From positions 1 to 8,587 of the forward strand of contig DAOWME010000125.1 in NCBI GenBank assembly GCA_030643245.1: DNA of 8,587 nucleotides, given 5' to 3'. A program made the translations under genes and the position numbers. The stretch is from Deltaproteobacteria bacterium. Lineage in GTDB: Bacteria > Desulfobacterota > UBA8473. The notes under the pieces were generated by a model, which had not been told where the DNA came from, searched no databases, and worked only from the letters and a program-made list of their open reading frames with translations. Positions 1 to 6,133 of this stretch are shown piece by piece (position 1 is the first letter of the stretch; every line of letters begins with the position of its first letter).

Positions 1-40
1 CCGGAATAACTTCCTCAAGTTGGCGCTCAGATTTAGGTTA

Positions 41-175
41 GATTTGTTCGATCTGAAAGCGCAAAACCGCAGGAATAGTCTGACCTATTTCGAGGATTTT
101 GTGCTTGAAGATCGGGCAAAGATGGCCTGAAGATGAGATGCACAAATGGGTAAATTATTTTGACCTCGTCCCTTA
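41..175 (+). repeat. Left copy of the ~135-bp repeat that brackets the cluster
   Basis: This stretch matches the reverse complement of 8449-8583 without gaps, with about 14 differences counted by eye (roughly 90% identity). It starts at GATTTGTTCGATCTG and ends at CGTCCCTTA. A frame open from the left edge (base 2) runs through it to a TGA at 128-130 and ends in YFEDFVLEDRAKMA. The right copy keeps the same frame and stop, but the differences are nearly all non-synonymous and similarity continues past the stop, so I read it as a nucleotide repeat rather than a gene. The first 14 bases of the window resemble the reverse complement of the repeat's other end, so the element may begin at or before base 1. 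The stretch 176-234 up to the first gene contains only its ribosome binding site. Confidence 0.85.
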
Positions 176-234
176 TTAACCTTTGGTTCTTTGTGCCTTA
201 GTGGCTGAACAGTTATCAAAAAAGGGAGGTAACC

Positions 235-1104
235 ATGGACTATAAGTACGTTATTTACGAAAAAGAGGGGGAGATCGCCAGGCTCACTCTAAACCGACCG
301 GATAAATTGAATGTTATGGACTTTGTCGGTGACGGGGGACTTCTTGATGACTTTAGCGCCGCGCTGGATGAAGCCGAGGGTGACGATGATCTTAAGGCTC
401 TCATAATAAAGGGAGCGGGGCGCTCGTTCTGTGCCGGTCATGATCTGGAGCGGATTTACAAGGTATATGAGGAGTGGGATAAGGAGCCTGGCAAGAGGCG
501 TCCCAGCCAGAGAGCCAGACTCCAGACCGATAGACACTGGCTGGCAGTACATCAAAAGCTGCTTCTGCATCCCAGGGTAACCATAGCCCAGGTACATGGA
601 CATTGTATCGGTGAAGGAGCCGCGATCGCAGAAATGTGTGATATAGCCATTGTTAGTGAGGATGCGCACATATCTCACGCCGAGCAACGATTGGGGTTTT
701 CCGGGAGCGGCATAAACTTAATACCTTTGTTCCAAACGCTGGGCTACAAAAAAGCAAGGTGGATGTGCCTAACTGGAGAAGCCATAAACGGAATAGAAGC
801 GGAAAGAATTGGGTGGGCCACCAAGGTGGTGCTCCCCGACAAACTGGAGGAGGAAGTGGAAGAGGTGGCGAAGCAAATTACCCTTCTCCCCAAGGATGGC
901 ATTGCCATTGGCAAAGCATCCAATCATATGATATTAGATGTTATGGGCTTAACCTCGGGATGGCTACAGGGATACTTAACGCATACTCTATTCACGAACT
1001 TGCGCTACGAGTCAGGCGAGTGGAATTTTGTAAAGAATCGAAAGGGGGAAGGGGCAAAAGCAGGATTTCACAAACGGGATGAGCGCTATATGAGGACCAA
1101 ATAG
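235..1104 (+). CDS. Crotonase A: enoyl-CoA hydratase/isomerase family protein, variant active site
   Basis: The 289-residue protein acts on an acyl-CoA thioester, probably by hydration, isomerisation or hydrolysis in the cytoplasm. The ATG follows GGGAGG (224-229) at ideal spacing. Visible crotonase signatures are LTLNRPDKLN (17-26), the first oxyanion-hole segment CAGHDL (66-71), the second GHCIGEGAA (122-130), CDIAI (135-139) and HAEQRLG (148-154). Aligned to rat enoyl-CoA hydratase, the Glu144 position is Ala130, while the Glu164 position is Glu150. The usual GGG at the second oxyanion loop is G-E-G. An insertion rich in Arg and Lys (about 72-105) follows the first oxyanion segment, making the protein about 30 residues longer than a typical 258-residue member. 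With only one catalytic glutamate it is unlikely to be a standard hydratase; an isomerase, a ring-cleaving hydrolase or a specialised hydratase are all possible. It is probably co-transcribed with the metallo-hydrolase 3 bp downstream. Confidence 0.9.
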   Translation: MDYKYVIYEKEGEIARLTLNRPDKLNVMDFVGDGGLLDDFSAALDEAEGDDDLKALIIKGAGRSFCAGHDLERIYKVYEEWDKEPGKRRPSQRARLQTDRHWLAVHQKLLLHPRVTIAQVHGHCIGEGAAIAEMCDIAIVSEDAHISHAEQRLGFSGSGINLIPLFQTLGYKKARWMCLTGEAINGIEAERIGWATKVVLPDKLEEEVEEVAKQITLLPKDGIAIGKASNHMILDVMGLTSGWLQGYLTHTLFTNLRYESGEWNFVKNRKGEGAKAGFHKRDERYMRTK

Positions 1105-1107
1105 ACT

Positions 1108-1794
1108 GTGGGCTTCAGGGAAATTCTTGACCTCAAGGTATCTCCGGGGGAGGTAGCTTTAGCATGGGTCAACTCTTATTCTGGCATTATGATTAAGACC
1201 CCAAGCGCAACTGTATTTTTCGATCCGGTGATGATTAGCTTGGAGGAGCACATCCACGCAGATTTGCTCGTGATCACTCATGAGCATTCTGACCATTTTG
1301 CCCCGGAGTTAGTGAGGAGTTTGCAAAAGAAGATAGGTGCCTTGGTCTTGTCGACTGCTTTCGTTGCCCAGAGACTTTCAGGGGCGAAGACCAAGATTCT
1401 AAATGTTGGAGACTCCTTTGCTGCCAGGGACTTTGAACTTCATGCCGAGCGCTGTGAACACTCGGCTAATCAGCCGTTATCCTTTGTAATCTCAACCGAA
1501 AGTGGAATCACGATCTATCACCCTAGCGACAGCGAATGCTTCCCAGAAATGGCGAGACTGAGAGAAACATACAAGCCTGATATACTGTTATATTCGGGGA
1601 CCTCTCTGAAAAACGCCGTGCAAATAGCCAAACTCATCAACCCCCGAGTAGTAGTTTCTTATTATACCGATGCGGAGTCACAAAAGAGGTTTACTGCGCT
1701 GCTGAGAAGTGAGTCGCCCGGAACAGAAGCTGAAACGATTAGACGGTTTGAGATCTTCCGGTTCCAAATTGGGAGTTTCCAGGCCGGGGTTTAG
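1108..1794 (+). CDS. Metallo-beta-lactamase-fold hydrolase (UlaG-like)
   Basis: The 228-residue cytoplasmic protein starts at a GTG three bases after the crotonase A stop, with GAGGA (1092-1096) upstream, which suggests translational coupling. The domain begins as these proteins usually do, with a strand reading SGIMIKTPSATVFFDPV (25-41). The metal-binding HxHxDH motif is at 58-63 (H58, H60, D62, H63). A third histidine ligand is likely H118 in CEHS, and the bridging aspartate is likely D141 in HPSDSE. The C-terminal histidine that normally completes the second metal site is not visible: the expected strand reads VVVSYYTDAE (181-190). No signal peptide or membrane segment is seen. The family includes lactonases and other hydrolases of carbonyl and phosphate esters. 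The substrate cannot be told from sequence, but pairing with a crotonase hints at a thioester or lactone intermediate (inference). Confidence 0.85.
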   Translation: MGFREILDLKVSPGEVALAWVNSYSGIMIKTPSATVFFDPVMISLEEHIHADLLVITHEHSDHFAPELVRSLQKKIGALVLSTAFVAQRLSGAKTKILNVGDSFAARDFELHAERCEHSANQPLSFVISTESGITIYHPSDSECFPEMARLRETYKPDILLYSGTSLKNAVQIAKLINPRVVVSYYTDAESQKRFTALLRSESPGTEAETIRRFEIFRFQIGSFQAGV

Positions 1795-1897
1795 GCGTTT
1801 ATCGGCGCAACATCGACAATCTTTTGTCGCCTTGTCTGAGGTAATAAAGGGGGCAGCCCTGGAAAATAGAATTTAATCTTTGACATTGCTTTCTAAG

Positions 1898-2092
1898 ATG
1901 GAGGAAATACAGCATCTGGAGAAAAAATTAGACCAGAGGATGGACAGTATGTCCAGTCTCCTCTATGTAATACTCGCAGGTATGTTTGTACTGGTAGGAT
2001 TTGTACTGTGAGATAGGAGAACTGCTTTAGCCCCGGCGATAAGAAAGAATAAGGAATTGGAGGAAAGGGAAGATAGGATAGGGTATAGGTAA
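1898..2092 (+). pseudogene. Remnant of a small membrane-anchored coiled-coil protein, broken by an in-frame TGA
   Basis: From ATG 1898 the frame reads 37 residues: a charged, heptad-like start (MEEIQHLEKKLDQRMDSM) and a membrane segment (about 21-37, LLYVILAGMFVLVGFVL), then TGA at 2009-2011. The same frame continues directly with DRRTALAPAIRKNKELEERE to a TAA at 2090-2092. I recall small proteins in which a coiled-coil N-terminus and one membrane helix are followed by WDRRTALAP and a charged tail, so the TGA most simply replaces a tryptophan TGG. The tail then stops early (DRIGYR), where the family would continue for a further 20-25 residues, so it also looks truncated at its junction with the transporter fragment. 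No ribosome binding site precedes the ATG. A functional 37-residue single-helix peptide cannot be excluded. The 100 bases between the previous gene and this one hold nothing I recognise. Confidence 0.6.
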
Positions 2093-2350
2093 TCTAAACT
2101 TGTTCTTCCTGCAAAAATCTTTGGGGTAAAATCTATAGGAGCGATACTCGGTTTTCTCATCACGAGCCCTTCGGTGGGAGGTGACTTGGGAACCTTTTGG
2201 GCTGGAGTTGTCATTGATAAGACCGGTAGCCATGATATTGCCTTTTCTACAAGTGGTGGTCTGTTACTTTTTGCAATATTAAGTATCCTGTTGGCATGTA
2301 GATACCCTACAAGAATATTGAGATACCGAGGAGGATTTTATGTCCTATGA
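2093..2350 (+). pseudogene. C-terminal fragment of a major facilitator superfamily transporter
   Basis: An open frame of 85 codons with no usable start encodes residues typical of the last two helices of MFS carriers. AKIFGVKSIGAILGFLI matches the 'FG.KS.GAI.G' entry to helix 11, GGDLGTFWAGVVIDKTGS matches the conserved 'GG..G...AG...D.TGS' loop, and a last hydrophobic helix follows (GGLLLFAILSILLA). It ends at TGA 2348-2350, overlapping the start of crotonase B by 11 bases, which is probably the transporter's genuine stop. About 80% of a normal 400-430-residue carrier is missing upstream, replaced by the remnant ending at 2092. The gene is therefore dead, but it suggests that the crotonase B operon once began with, or followed, an uptake carrier, possibly for the acid that the ligase activates (inference). 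Confidence 0.7.
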
Positions 2351-3101
2351 GACCCTTACCCTTCAAAAGAAAGAACATGTGGTGGTTATCAATATGATTA
2401 GCCTTGGTAACGAGGCGGCAAAAATGGCCCGACTTTCCGATCTTTGTGCTGAGATCATCTCGGACGAAGCAGCGCGGGTCATAATTCTCACTGGTGCTGG
2501 ACAACATTCATTCTCTATGGGAACGGATTTGCTGGGAGGGGTTTCGAAGGTCAACGAAGAATCGCAAAGAAAGGTGTGTTCTATCGCTTCACCTATTGCC
2601 AGACTTGATCGACCAGTTATTGCAGCGATTAACGGGGACGCTATAGGACAGGGTTTGGAGTTGATATTAGCCTGTGACATAAGAATCGCCATAGAGACAG
2701 CTGGTTTTGGGCTGCCTCATATTACAACAGGCCTGATCCCCTGGGACGGGGGAACTCAACGATTATCACGCTTGGTGGGAAGGGGTAAAGCCATGGAAAT
2801 GATTCTCACCGGAGAGATTATAGATGCCCAGGAGGCCTATCGGATTGGTCTCATTAACAGGATCGTCCACCCTGATGAACTCATGGCAGTGGCAATGGAT
2901 ATAGCTCAGGAGATGGCCTCCAGGGGTTCCATCGCTTTAAGATACACTAAAGAAGCGATATATAAAGGGATGGATATGACTCTGGAGCAGGGACTACGTT
3001 TGGAGGGTGATCTCTATTTTTTGCTGCAGACAACCAGTGATCGCACCGAGGGCGTCACAGCTTTTCGAGAGAATAAAACCCCTCGGTTTGAAGGAAGATA
3101 A
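2340..3101 (+). CDS. Crotonase B: enoyl-CoA hydratase/isomerase family protein with Glu-to-His substitution
   Basis: The 253-residue, full-length crotonase fold is preceded by a perfect AGGAGG (2329-2334), five bases from the ATG. Landmarks are the first oxyanion segment SFSMGTDLL (57-65, with Met60 where Ala is usual), the second GDAIGQGLELILACDIRIA (99-117), GLPHITTGLIP (124-134), GGTQRLSRLVG (137-147) and the standard C-terminal DRTEGVTAFRENKTPRF (234-250). The residue matching rat hydratase Glu144 is Glu107, but the Glu164 equivalent is His127 (PH instead of PE). The N-terminal 'LNRP..NA' motif is also missing, replaced by INMISLGNEAAK. Losing the glutamate that acts on the alpha carbon or water argues against a plain enoyl-CoA hydratase. 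An isomerase, dienoyl-CoA hydratase or hydrolase-like activity is more likely, but which one cannot be read from sequence. It is followed closely by crotonase C. Confidence 0.9.
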   Translation: MSYETLTLQKKEHVVVINMISLGNEAAKMARLSDLCAEIISDEAARVIILTGAGQHSFSMGTDLLGGVSKVNEESQRKVCSIASPIARLDRPVIAAINGDAIGQGLELILACDIRIAIETAGFGLPHITTGLIPWDGGTQRLSRLVGRGKAMEMILTGEIIDAQEAYRIGLINRIVHPDELMAVAMDIAQEMASRGSIALRYTKEAIYKGMDMTLEQGLRLEGDLYFLLQTTSDRTEGVTAFRENKTPRFEGR

Positions 3102-3125
3102 GGTGTTGTCATTTTGGGGGGTCTC

Positions 3126-3863
3126 ATGAGCGGTTTTTCGACTATTATTTATGAAAAGAGGGACAGTATAGCCTACGTCACTCTCAATCGTCCTCAGTTT
3201 CTGAATGCCTATAATATTCAGATGAGAGATGACCTATATCAAGTTCTCGGCGCTATTAGAGATGACAGCGAGGTTAGGGTTGCTATTTTGAAAGGAGCAG
3301 GAGAAAAGGCATTCTGTGCAGGGGCGGACTTGAGTGAGTTTCTCACCGCACCATCCCCTATACAGGCTAGACAGGTGCGCTGGGAGCGGGATGTTTGGGG
3401 AGTTTTTTTGAATATCCCTCAACCACTCATCGCTGCGCTACATGGATATGTATTGGGTTCAGGGACTGAAATGGCCTTGTGTTGCGATATAAGAATAGCC
3501 TCAGAGGATACACGGTTTGGTTTGCCTGAAGTGGGGTTGGGCATCATACCGGCTGCTGGCGGAACCCAGACCTTGCCCAGGGTCGTTGGGCAGGGAAAGG
3601 CTTTAGAAATGCTACTCGCAAATCTCTGGATCAGTGGTGAAGAGGCCTGCAGAGTTGGCCTGGTCAATAAGGTTGTCCCGCGGGATGAGCTTCTGCAGAC
3701 CGCCGAGGCGATAGCGAAACAGATCGCATACTGTGCTCCGACTGCTGTCAGAGCTGCGAAACAGGCAGTGCTCAGGGGATTAGACCTTACCCTTGAAGAA
3801 GGCCTGGATATGGAAAAAAAGATTGCGTCTAAGGTCGTATTAGCTACTGGCCAGGGTAGCTGA
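3126..3863 (+). CDS. Crotonase C: enoyl-CoA hydratase with both catalytic glutamates, C-terminus apparently clipped
   Basis: I chose ATG 3126 (245 residues), preceded by GGGGGG at 3116-3121; an in-frame TTG at 3114 would add four residues. Motifs are VTLNRPQFLNAY (18-29), the first oxyanion segment AFCAGADL (62-69), the second GYVLGSGTEMALCCD (107-121), FGLPEVGLGIIPAAGGTQ (131-148) and the RAAKQAVLRGLDLTLEEGL region. Glu115 and Glu135 match Glu144 and Glu164 of rat hydratase, so this is the cluster member best equipped for syn-hydration of a trans-2-enoyl-CoA. The protein ends KVVLATGQGS, about 15-20 residues short: the usual '.DR.EG..AF.E.R.P.F' tail, intact in crotonase B, is missing. The stop lies 30 bases before the first copy of the CAGACCTCGTAAA repeat, so the 3' end was probably lost when the repeat block formed. 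The core active site remains, and activity is uncertain. Confidence 0.88.
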   Translation: MSGFSTIIYEKRDSIAYVTLNRPQFLNAYNIQMRDDLYQVLGAIRDDSEVRVAILKGAGEKAFCAGADLSEFLTAPSPIQARQVRWERDVWGVFLNIPQPLIAALHGYVLGSGTEMALCCDIRIASEDTRFGLPEVGLGIIPAAGGTQTLPRVVGQGKALEMLLANLWISGEEACRVGLVNKVVPRDELLQTAEAIAKQIAYCAPTAVRAAKQAVLRGLDLTLEEGLDMEKKIASKVVLATGQGS

Positions 3864-3892
3864 CAGCACAAAAAGTTGATCCAAATCCACAA

Positions 3893-3910
3893 GACAGACC
3901 TCGTAAATTA
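3893..3910 (+). repeat. CAGACCTCGTAAA repeat, copy 1
   Basis: GACAGACCTCGTAAATTA occurs here and again, identical over 18 bases and in the same orientation, at 4008-4025. The 14-base reverse complement core TTTTACGAGGTCTG occurs twice to the right (4420-4433, 4529-4542). This copy is 30 bases beyond the stop of the clipped crotonase C. Confidence 0.85.
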
Positions 3911-4007
3911 AAAATTGCTATGTTTTGTAACTTGTTGATAATGCAAAAGAATCGATACTTTCTCATGAAAATTGGACAGTCGCCCTGAATATATAGACAT
4001 GTAATAT

Positions 4008-4025
4008 GACAGACCTCGTAAATTA
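4008..4025 (+). repeat. CAGACCTCGTAAA repeat, copy 2
   Basis: It is identical to copy 1 over 18 bases and lies 115 bases further on. It is the inner left member of the mirror arrangement; the MITE lies between it and copy 3. Confidence 0.85.
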
Positions 4026-4153
4026 TAACAGATAATGGAATAATATTTTTGACAAAAAGCTCCGTTTCTAAACAAGGAGTTGGTTCAAAGGTTGATACTC
4101 CCATTGTATTAACTCAATGGAATCAATGATAAAGAAAAATGGCGAGAAACGAT

Positions 4154-4305
4154 GGCATCCTTCATGCAATATCAAAAGTAGTTTACACTTTTCCTAACTT
4201 GTGCGGTTACACAAAAAGTTACAAGTGCCTAAAGATTCTTAGCTGAAATTAAAACTAACTTTCTCAAAAGTTATAAAAAGTGTAAAGCGGCAAATGAAGG
4301 ATGCC
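4154..4305. mobile_element. MITE, 152 bp, with 12-bp terminal inverted repeats and 8-bp target duplication
   Basis: The left end GGCATCCTTCAT (4154-4165) is the exact reverse complement of the right end ATGAAGGATGCC (4294-4305). The ends are flanked immediately by direct repeats GAAACGAT at 4146-4153 and 4306-4313, the footprint of a transposition event. A second inverted pair, TTTACACTTTT (4182-4192) and AAAAGTGTAAA (4276-4286), lies inside the ends and probably forms part of the transposase binding site. There is no coding capacity, so it must have been mobilised in trans by a transposase not in this window. An 8-bp duplication with GG-starting ends fits several insertion-sequence families (for example IS6, ISL3, IS1595), and the parent cannot be named from this. 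The exact target duplication suggests the insertion is fairly recent. Confidence 0.9.
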
Positions 4306-4326
4306 GAAACGATTAACCTTAAACCG

Positions 4327-4347
4327 TGAACCCTGAACCTTTGAACC
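4327..4347 (+). repeat. Three closely spaced TGAACC units
   Basis: TGAACC occurs at 4327-4332, 4334-4339 and 4342-4347, just outside the MITE target duplication. Such TGAACC-rich phrases are common between genes in related anaerobes, as far as I recall. I assign no function. Confidence 0.5.
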
Positions 4348-4419
4348 CAGACCGAGCTAGTGTCCAATTTATAAGCAAAACACCAATTACGAAGAGGTTG
4401 CAGTCAATAAGGAAATAGT

Positions 4420-4433
4420 TTTTACGAGGTCTG
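4420..4433 (-). repeat. CAGACCTCGTAAA repeat, copy 3 (inverted)
   Basis: TTTTACGAGGTCTG is the reverse complement of the core of copies 1 and 2. With copy 2 it encloses about 400 bp including the MITE. Confidence 0.85.
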
Positions 4434-4528
4434 TATGATGATTTTACAAGAAATATATTTTTCAACTTTCATATTTTGTCGAGAAAGCAGAAAAAAGTGT
4501 CCGAAAAATTCAGGCAAAGTCTATTCTG

Positions 4529-4542
4529 TTTTACGAGGTCTG
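4529..4542 (-). repeat. CAGACCTCGTAAA repeat, copy 4 (inverted)
   Basis: TTTTACGAGGTCTG again, 109 bases after copy 3, nearly the same spacing as between copies 1 and 2 (115). It ends 31 bases before the ligase start codon, so it would lie in the untranslated leader or promoter of that operon. Confidence 0.85.
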
Positions 4543-4573
4543 CAAGAAGAGATGTTGTGAGGAAGAGGAGGAA

Positions 4574-6133
4574 ATGAATACTACGGATTTTTTAAGTATA
4601 GCCCATGCCATATGCCCTGAGCGGGATTGTATGGTATTCGGAGGAAAACGACGGACATATGCCCGGACCAATGATCGAATCAACAGATTGGCCAATGGTC
4701 TGTCCGAATTGGGGGTGGGCAAGGGCGATCGGGTGGGGATCATCCATGTAAATTGTAGTCAGTATATCGAATCATACTATGCCGTTACCAAATTGGGGGC
4801 TATTCTTGTTCCTCTGAATTTCAGGGCAAAGGCGGGTGAATTGAGTTATATGATTGCCAATGCCGAGGCTAAAGTCCTGTTGATGGGCAACAGGTATATA
4901 GATTTGATAAGTACTATCTTACCTCAGTTGCCCACTGTGAAGCAGCTCATCTCTATAGAGGGTAGAAATGAGGGCATGCTTTATTACGAGGACATAATCG
5001 ATTCCTCATCTTCCGGGGAGTGTATCTGCGAAATAGATGATGAGGACATTACGATCTTGATGTACACAGCAGGCACTACCGGACGTCCCAAAGGTGTGCC
5101 ATTAAGACACAGTGCATTCGTTGTCTATGTTTTGGAAAATGTGGAACCTGCCAGTCCGGAGATAGAGGAGAAAAACTTGCTCACGGTTCCCCTGTATCAT
5201 GTGGCCGGTATTCAGGCAGTGCTGGCCGCTGTGTACGGTGGCCGAACCCTGGTGTTGATGAGTCAGTTTGAGGTAAAGGAGTGGATGGAGACCGTTCAGA
5301 GAGAACAGGCAACACGGGCGATGCTGGTCCCAACTATGCTGAAGAGGATTATCGATGATCCGGACTTTACGAGATACGACCTGACGAGCCTTCAGGTAAT
5401 CACTTATGGCGCTGCCCCCATGCCTTTTGAGGTCATCAAAAAGGCGATCGACTTGATGCCATGGGTAAAGTTTATCAATGCCTTTGGCCAGACAGAGACC
5501 GCTTCTACAATCACGATGTTAGGTCCTGATGACCATATTATTAAAGGTACCAAAGAGGAGCGGGAGAAAAAGTTGAAGAGGCTTACTTCGTCTATTGGCA
5601 GGCCATTGCCCGATGTGGAAGTGCAGATTATTGATGAAGATGGGAATTCATTGCCACCTCTAGGGGTAGGTGAGATTGTGGCCAAAGGCTCACGAATCAT
5701 AACAGATTATTGGGGAAACGAGGGGAAAAGTTTACATTTGCTTACCAGTGATGGTTGGCTACATACGGGTGACATAGGTTGGATGGATGAGGAGGGATAT
5801 ATTTACCTGGTGGGTCGTGGTGATGACATGATCATCCGAGGGGGCGAAAATATCTCTCCGGAAGAGGTTGAGGATGTGCTTTATTCTTATTCTAAAATTG
5901 AAGAAGCAGCGGTAATCGGCGTTCCTGATCCGGAATGGGGGCAACAACCCCGAGCTATCGTTGTGTTGAAAAAAGGGGAAGATGGCACAGCGGAAGAGAT
6001 TATGGAGTACTGTAGATCACGGTTGGCAGGGTTTAAACGACCCGCCTCAGTTATTTTCATTGATTCCTTACCCCGTAATCCTATGGGTAAGGCTCTCAAG
6101 AGAGAGCTTCGTGAGCAATATGGGCAGCCTTAA
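4574..6133 (+). CDS. AMP-forming acyl-CoA synthetase (acyl-CoA ligase)
   Basis: The 519-residue enzyme activates a carboxylic acid with ATP to an acyl-adenylate and then to its CoA thioester in the cytoplasm, releasing AMP and pyrophosphate. The ANL-superfamily core motifs are in order: the phosphate-binding loop YTAGTTGRPKG (164-174), VPLYHVAG (205-212), the adenine-site motif FGQTE (304-308), GWLHTGDIG (394-402), the hinge region GRGDDMIIRGGENISPEEVE (414-433), and the C-terminal NPMGKALKREL with catalytic Lys506. Length is normal for the family. The purine-rich leader GAGGAAGAGGAGG sits directly before the ATG, with the last AGGAGG only two bases away, so the GAGGA at 4559-4563 is the better-spaced pairing site. 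The chain-length or ring specificity cannot be read from motifs. Crotonases upstream suggest the acid is degraded through CoA thioesters. Two desulforedoxin-like genes and a hydrolase follow closely, probably in one operon. Confidence 0.95.
   Translation: MNTTDFLSIAHAICPERDCMVFGGKRRTYARTNDRINRLANGLSELGVGKGDRVGIIHVNCSQYIESYYAVTKLGAILVPLNFRAKAGELSYMIANAEAKVLLMGNRYIDLISTILPQLPTVKQLISIEGRNEGMLYYEDIIDSSSSGECICEIDDEDITILMYTAGTTGRPKGVPLRHSAFVVYVLENVEPASPEIEEKNLLTVPLYHVAGIQAVLAAVYGGRTLVLMSQFEVKEWMETVQREQATRAMLVPTMLKRIIDDPDFTRYDLTSLQVITYGAAPMPFEVIKKAIDLMPWVKFINAFGQTETASTITMLGPDDHIIKGTKEEREKKLKRLTSSIGRPLPDVEVQIIDEDGNSLPPLGVGEIVAKGSRIITDYWGNEGKSLHLLTSDGWLHTGDIGWMDEEGYIYLVGRGDDMIIRGGENISPEEVEDVLYSYSKIEEAAVIGVPDPEWGQQPRAIVVLKKGEDGTAEEIMEYCRSRLAGFKRPASVIFIDSLPRNPMGKALKRELREQYGQP

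Larger units (their letters stand above)
3864..4573. other. 710-bp non-coding, repeat-rich block between crotonase C and the CoA ligase
   Basis: No plausible gene is seen on either strand; the 86-codon minus-strand frame at 3844-4104 resembles nothing. The block is AT-rich compared with the genes. It is nested: two direct copies of a CAGACCTCGTAAA repeat at the left, two inverted copies at the right, and a MITE between the inner pair. A separate exact 10-bp inverted pair, AAATTGGACA (3969-3978) and TGTCCAATTT (4361-4370), suggests another element's ends, and a TGAACC triplet follows the MITE. A promoter for the ligase operon probably lies in the right part (about 4435-4550), but I see no convincing -35/-10 pair. 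Confidence 0.8.

Noticed and set aside
2..130. Reading frame entering from the left edge as the C-terminus of a real protein
   Set aside because: The inverted copy at the right end shares the frame, but the differences are almost all non-synonymous and similarity continues past the stop, as in a non-coding repeat.
160..188. TTGACC that resembles a -35 box upstream of crotonase A
   Set aside because: At 17-bp spacing the -10 position reads TTGGTT, and the site lies in the degenerate end of the repeat.
759..1082. Plus-strand 107-codon frame inside crotonase A
   Set aside because: It overlaps the well-supported crotonase in another frame and has no recognisable motif or ribosome binding site.
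1814..1829. Small hairpin CGACA/TGTCG after the metallo-hydrolase as a terminator
   Set aside because: The stem is only 5 bp and no T-run follows.
2009..2011. TGA read as selenocysteine in the small membrane protein
   Set aside because: The position is expected to be tryptophan, no redox motif surrounds it, and the downstream frame also ends early, so a nonsense mutation is simpler.
4049..4077. TTGACA in the non-coding block as a promoter for the ligase
   Set aside because: No acceptable -10 at 16-18 bp, and it lies about 500 bp and a MITE away from the gene.
3844..4104. Minus-strand 86-codon frame at the edge of the non-coding block
   Set aside because: It runs through repeat copies and the crotonase C end, has no ribosome binding site and resembles no family I know.
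3893..4542. The repeated 13-18-mers as a CRISPR array
   Set aside because: There are only four copies in two opposite orientations, with 100-400-bp spacing and no cas genes.
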